A stretch of 7,913 nt of DNA from JBBTXJ01 sp964636345. Its GTDB lineage: Bacteria; Patescibacteriota; Patescibacteriia; Magasanikbacterales; JBBTXJ01. Position 1 is the stretch's first letter; each line of letters opens with the position of its first letter. The stretch spans positions 1 to 7,913 of the forward strand of contig CAZWRL010000029.1 in the NCBI GenBank assembly GCA_964636345.1, written 5' to 3'. A program made the translations under genes and the position numbers. Below the pieces are notes generated by a model. It did not search any database. It was not told the DNA's origin and saw only the letters and a program-made list of their open reading frames with translations. This document shows positions 5,703 to 7,913 of the stretch, in pieces.

Positions 5703-6563
5703 TTATGTAAGTGAAAACCGCATTTCGCCTAGATTTTTCACCACACCTTTCAGCTCAAGCATGGTAAGCGCGGTGACTGCGTCAGCGCTGGTCATGCCTG
5801 TTGCGGCGATGAGCGCGTCAATGTGCATCGGTTCGCGTGAGAGTGCGGCAAGGAGCCTTGCTTCGGTTTCACTCTGTGGTGTGTAGCCGTGTGATGTCTC
5901 GGGCACCGGGATTTTGAGTATCTCCAAAATATCACGCGCGCTTTGTACAAAATGCGCGCCTCCTGAAAGCAATTCGTTACAACCATCGCCCGTAAAATAC
6001 CCGAGCGGATGGGGGATGGCGAACACCTCCCTATTATAATCCAACGCGTGCCGCGCCGTGATGAGCGCGCCGGATTTGATGGGCGCCTCGGTCACCAGCG
6101 TGCCGAGCGATAAACCGGCGATAATCCGATTGCGCTCCGGAAAGGTAAACTTTGTTCCACGGGTTCCTGCAGGGTATTCAGACACAAGACAGCCACCCGT
6201 GTCAAGGATGCGCTGTGCCAGATCAAAATTTTCGCGCGGAAAAATTGAATCGTCATCAACACCAGTGCCGAACACCGCAATGGTGGGTACGCCCGCTTCC
6301 ACCGCCGCGCTGTGCGCAATGGCATCAATGCCGCGCGCAAGTCCGCTCACCACAATAACGCCCGCACGCACCAGATCCGTTGCAATCCGTTCCGTCCATT
6401 CTTTTCCGTACCGCGTAAACCGCCGCGTACCAACGATGGCCACCGTCGGACGCGCGGGATCAGGAAGCGCGCCGCGGAGATACAATTTTTTCGGTGCTGG
6501 CGTTATTTCACGGAGGAGTGGGGGATAATGCGGGTCGGCTATGGAAATAATGATGGTGGACAT
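5703..6563 (-). CDS. dprA: DNA-processing protein DprA (Smf), ssDNA-binding RecA loader
   Basis: This 286-residue protein belongs to the DprA/Smf family, which binds incoming single-stranded DNA in natural transformation and loads RecA on it. The Rossmann-like core has VAIVGTRRFTRYG (41-53), VSGLARGIDAIAH (72-84), SEYP (128-131), FPERNRIIAGLS (141-152) and KSGALITA (163-170). Residues 233-283 look like the small winged-helix DML1 domain. The protein starts directly with the short lead-in to the core (DPHYPPLLREI, 10-20) and lacks the N-terminal SAM domain of longer homologues. The usual AVPG segment reads AIPHPLGYFTGDG (182-194). The gene lies 61 bases after pth and abuts folC, so it is probably in the same operon. 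The ATG at 6561-6563 is the only good start before the core, with no clear Shine-Dalgarno sequence. Patescibacteria often keep DprA, a fit with DNA uptake from hosts or neighbours. Confidence 0.95.
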   Translation of the reverse strand: MSTIIISIADPHYPPLLREITPAPKKLYLRGALPDPARPTVAIVGTRRFTRYGKEWTERIATDLVRAGVIVVSGLARGIDAIAHSAAVEAGVPTIAVFGTGVDDDSIFPRENFDLAQRILDTGGCLVSEYPAGTRGTKFTFPERNRIIAGLSLGTLVTEAPIKSGALITARHALDYNREVFAIPHPLGYFTGDGCNELLSGGAHFVQSARDILEILKIPVPETSHGYTPQSETEARLLAALSREPMHIDALIAATGMTSADAVTALTMLELKGVVKNLGEMRFSLT

Positions 6564-6624
6564 TCCGTTTATGGGCGGATATTACAAACGCGCACAGATA
6601 TCTTTTATTTTTATGCCCCCTGTT
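6564..6624 (-). promoter_or_regulatory. pth-dprA gap with a weak promoter candidate
   Basis: This is the only sizeable gap inside the gene run. On the minus strand an extended -10-like stretch, TTTGTAATAT (6588-6579), would place a start some 8 bases before the dprA ATG, but I see no convincing -35. A four-base stem, TCCG (6579-6576) with CGGA (6567-6564), directly precedes the ATG. No terminator follows pth, so read-through into dprA is the simpler view. Confidence 0.2.
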
Positions 6625-7167
6625 TTATTTTTGATGCAACGCCCACTCCTGCACTGCGGCCACCGCGCTCGCGATACCTTTTTTGATCCGCGATTTTTCA
6701 AGCAATCCAAACCGCCCGAGCACAAATTTTGCGCCATCAGCCGGTTTGCGCGCGGGTGCAATACCCACGCGAATGCGGCTAAAATCATTACTGCCCACCT
6801 GTTCAATAATTGACGCAACGCCATTATGACCCGCGGCTCCGCGACTTCGTTGTTGTTTGATGTCGCCAAGCGGAATATCCAAATCATCGTGCACCACCAG
6901 AAGGTCAGCTGTTTTGAGTGAAAAATAACGCAGCAGCGCGGCAATCGCGTAGCCCGCGTTATTCATAAATGTTTGTGGTTTTGCAAAAATAATTTTTTCT
7001 CCTTCAATCATCATGTCGGTCATAACCACCTGAATATCCTGCGGCGCCTTGCGCCACTCCGGGAGATGCAGAACGGCCGTTACGGCATCAAGTACCATAA
7101 AACCCGCGTTGTGACGCGTCTTTACGTATGTTTTTCCCGGATTGCCAAGGCCAACAATCAGTTTCAT
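6625..7167 (-). CDS. pth: Peptidyl-tRNA hydrolase
   Basis: The 180-residue enzyme cleaves the ester bond of peptidyl-tRNAs that drop off ribosomes and so returns tRNA to use; it is essential in most bacteria. The N-terminus MKLIVGLGNPGKTY carries the conserved N9, and TRHNAGF (17-23) holds the catalytic H19. FMNNAG (67-72) supplies the substrate-binding Asn cluster, HDDLDIPLG (93-101) the aspartate that polarises the histidine, and GAAGHNG (110-116) the Asn that contacts the tRNA. FSRIRVGI (129-136) is the final core motif. Size and motif order are standard. The ATG overlaps the der stop codon (ATGA, 7167-7164), so translation is probably coupled to der. No other start fits the family N-terminus. 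Confidence 0.97.
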   Translation of the reverse strand: MKLIVGLGNPGKTYVKTRHNAGFMVLDAVTAVLHLPEWRKAPQDIQVVMTDMMIEGEKIIFAKPQTFMNNAGYAIAALLRYFSLKTADLLVVHDDLDIPLGDIKQQRSRGAAGHNGVASIIEQVGSNDFSRIRVGIAPARKPADGAKFVLGRFGLLEKSRIKKGIASAVAAVQEWALHQK

Positions 7168-7913
7168 ACATTCCGCTTGGTCATCTTAATAATAATGGGC
7201 GTGCCGGAAAAGTCAAAGTGTTCACGCAGACGATTTTTGAGATAGCGCGTGTACGCTATGTGCAGTGAGGTTTTTGTCTGGATGTACAACTGGAAAACCG
7301 GCGGATTAGTGTCAATCTGTGTAAAGCCAAGCAGTTTGGGGAATCGCGTCCCTTTGCCGCGCAGGGGACGGTGCGCGCGCACAACGGTTTCAAAAAATGG
7401 TTGCAGTTCTTCGGGGGTCAGCATGCGATGACGCGCCGCGTATACTTTTTTGATGAGCGGCAGTATGGTGTACATTCCTTTGCTGTTGAGCGCGCTCACA
7501 AACGTGATAGGCGCGTATGACGCAAACGGAAAATGACGCTGGAGTTGTCTCGTTGCGGCGGCGCGTACCTCCGGATTTTGATTGTCTTCCACTAAATCCC
7601 ATTTGTTTAACACAATCACCATGCCCACGGTTTGTTCGTCAATCAATTCGGCAAGCCGTTGATCTTGCGCGGACAGATCATCGCTTGCATCCAAAACCAA
7701 GATGGCGATGTCCGCGTCTTTCAGCGCGCGCAAACTTTTTTCAACGCCCTCTTTTTCAAGGCCGGGTTTCATTTGTGCCTGCCGCCGTATCCCGGCCGTG
7801 TCAATAAAGAGCAACGGTGTGCCTTCCCATTTCAATAACACATCATGCGGTTCGCGCGTGGTATGGGCAATGGGACTGACAATCACGCGTTCTTCACCTA
7901 ACAGCGCGTTGAA
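7164..7913 (-). CDS. der: Ribosome-assembly GTPase Der (EngA), C-terminal 249 residues (5' end outside window)
   Basis: Der has two tandem GTPase domains and a KH-like domain and acts in assembly of the large ribosomal subunit. Visible here, counted from the window edge, are most of the second GTPase domain and the whole KH domain. The frame starts at FNALLGEERVIVS, just after where the P-loop would be. The switch I region reads PIAHTTREPHD (14-24), then come DTAGIRR (38-44, G3), NKWDLV (103-108, G4) and SALNSKG (140-146, G5). Residues about 170-247 match the Der KH domain (RPLRGKG, GFTQIDTNPPVFQLYI, YLKNRLREHF, GTPIIIKMTKR). A GTG at 7886-7884 is internal, not the start. The stop codon overlaps the pth ATG. 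The first GTPase domain and both P-loops lie outside the window. Confidence 0.95.
   Translation of the reverse strand, partial: FNALLGEERVIVSPIAHTTREPHDVLLKWEGTPLLFIDTAGIRRQAQMKPGLEKEGVEKSLRALKDADIAILVLDASDDLSAQDQRLAELIDEQTVGMVIVLNKWDLVEDNQNPEVRAAATRQLQRHFPFASYAPITFVSALNSKGMYTILPLIKKVYAARHRMLTPEELQPFFETVVRAHRPLRGKGTRFPKLLGFTQIDTNPPVFQLYIQTKTSLHIAYTRYLKNRLREHFDFSGTPIIIKMTKRNV

Noticed and set aside
6156..6171. Weak resemblance to a parS palindrome (TGTTCCACGGGTTCC)
   Set aside because: The right half does not match parS, the site is not palindromic and it lies within dprA coding sequence.

Overview
The window carries housekeeping genes from what is probably a small-genome bacterium of the Candidate Phyla Radiation (Patescibacteria). 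This assignment is an inference. It rests on a Rel protein that stops just after its TGS domain, lineage-flavoured substitutions in the Der, FolC and DprA motifs, very tight gene packing, and the absence of a clear Shine-Dalgarno sequence before any of the five complete genes. I see no insertion sequence, prophage, CRISPR array, tRNA or rRNA.

Layout: the 3' end of parB (chromosome partitioning) enters on the + strand at 2-334. Everything else that codes for protein is on the - strand. Read in its own direction, this is der (5' end beyond the window), pth, dprA, folC, topA and then rel. der and pth overlap as ATGA, dprA and folC abut as TAAATG, and pth and dprA are 61 bases apart. topA has its own near-consensus promoter overlapping the folC stop codon. 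The stop codons of rel and parB touch tail to tail with no base between them.

The one real intergenic region, 1847-2093, is the most interesting part. The rel promoter and a strong oppositely directed promoter overlap at their -35 elements, and a perfect DnaA box (TTATCCACA) lies between the rel -35 and -10. The rightward promoter reads into a segment of about 70 bases that ends at a perfect 16-bp bidirectional terminator. It is followed by a second structured segment of about 90 bases with its own terminator. No protein gene lies on the + strand downstream, so these look like one or two small RNAs. Their 5' and loop parts share a perfect 9-base complementarity.

Functionally, the genes cover segregation (ParB), stringent-response alarmone turnover (Rel), DNA supercoiling (TopA), folate polyglutamylation (FolC), handling of incoming single-stranded DNA (DprA), recycling of peptidyl-tRNA (Pth) and ribosome assembly (Der). 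Der and Pth are linked by translation, DprA and FolC likewise. A DnaA box on the rel promoter would connect replication initiation to (p)ppGpp control if it is functional.
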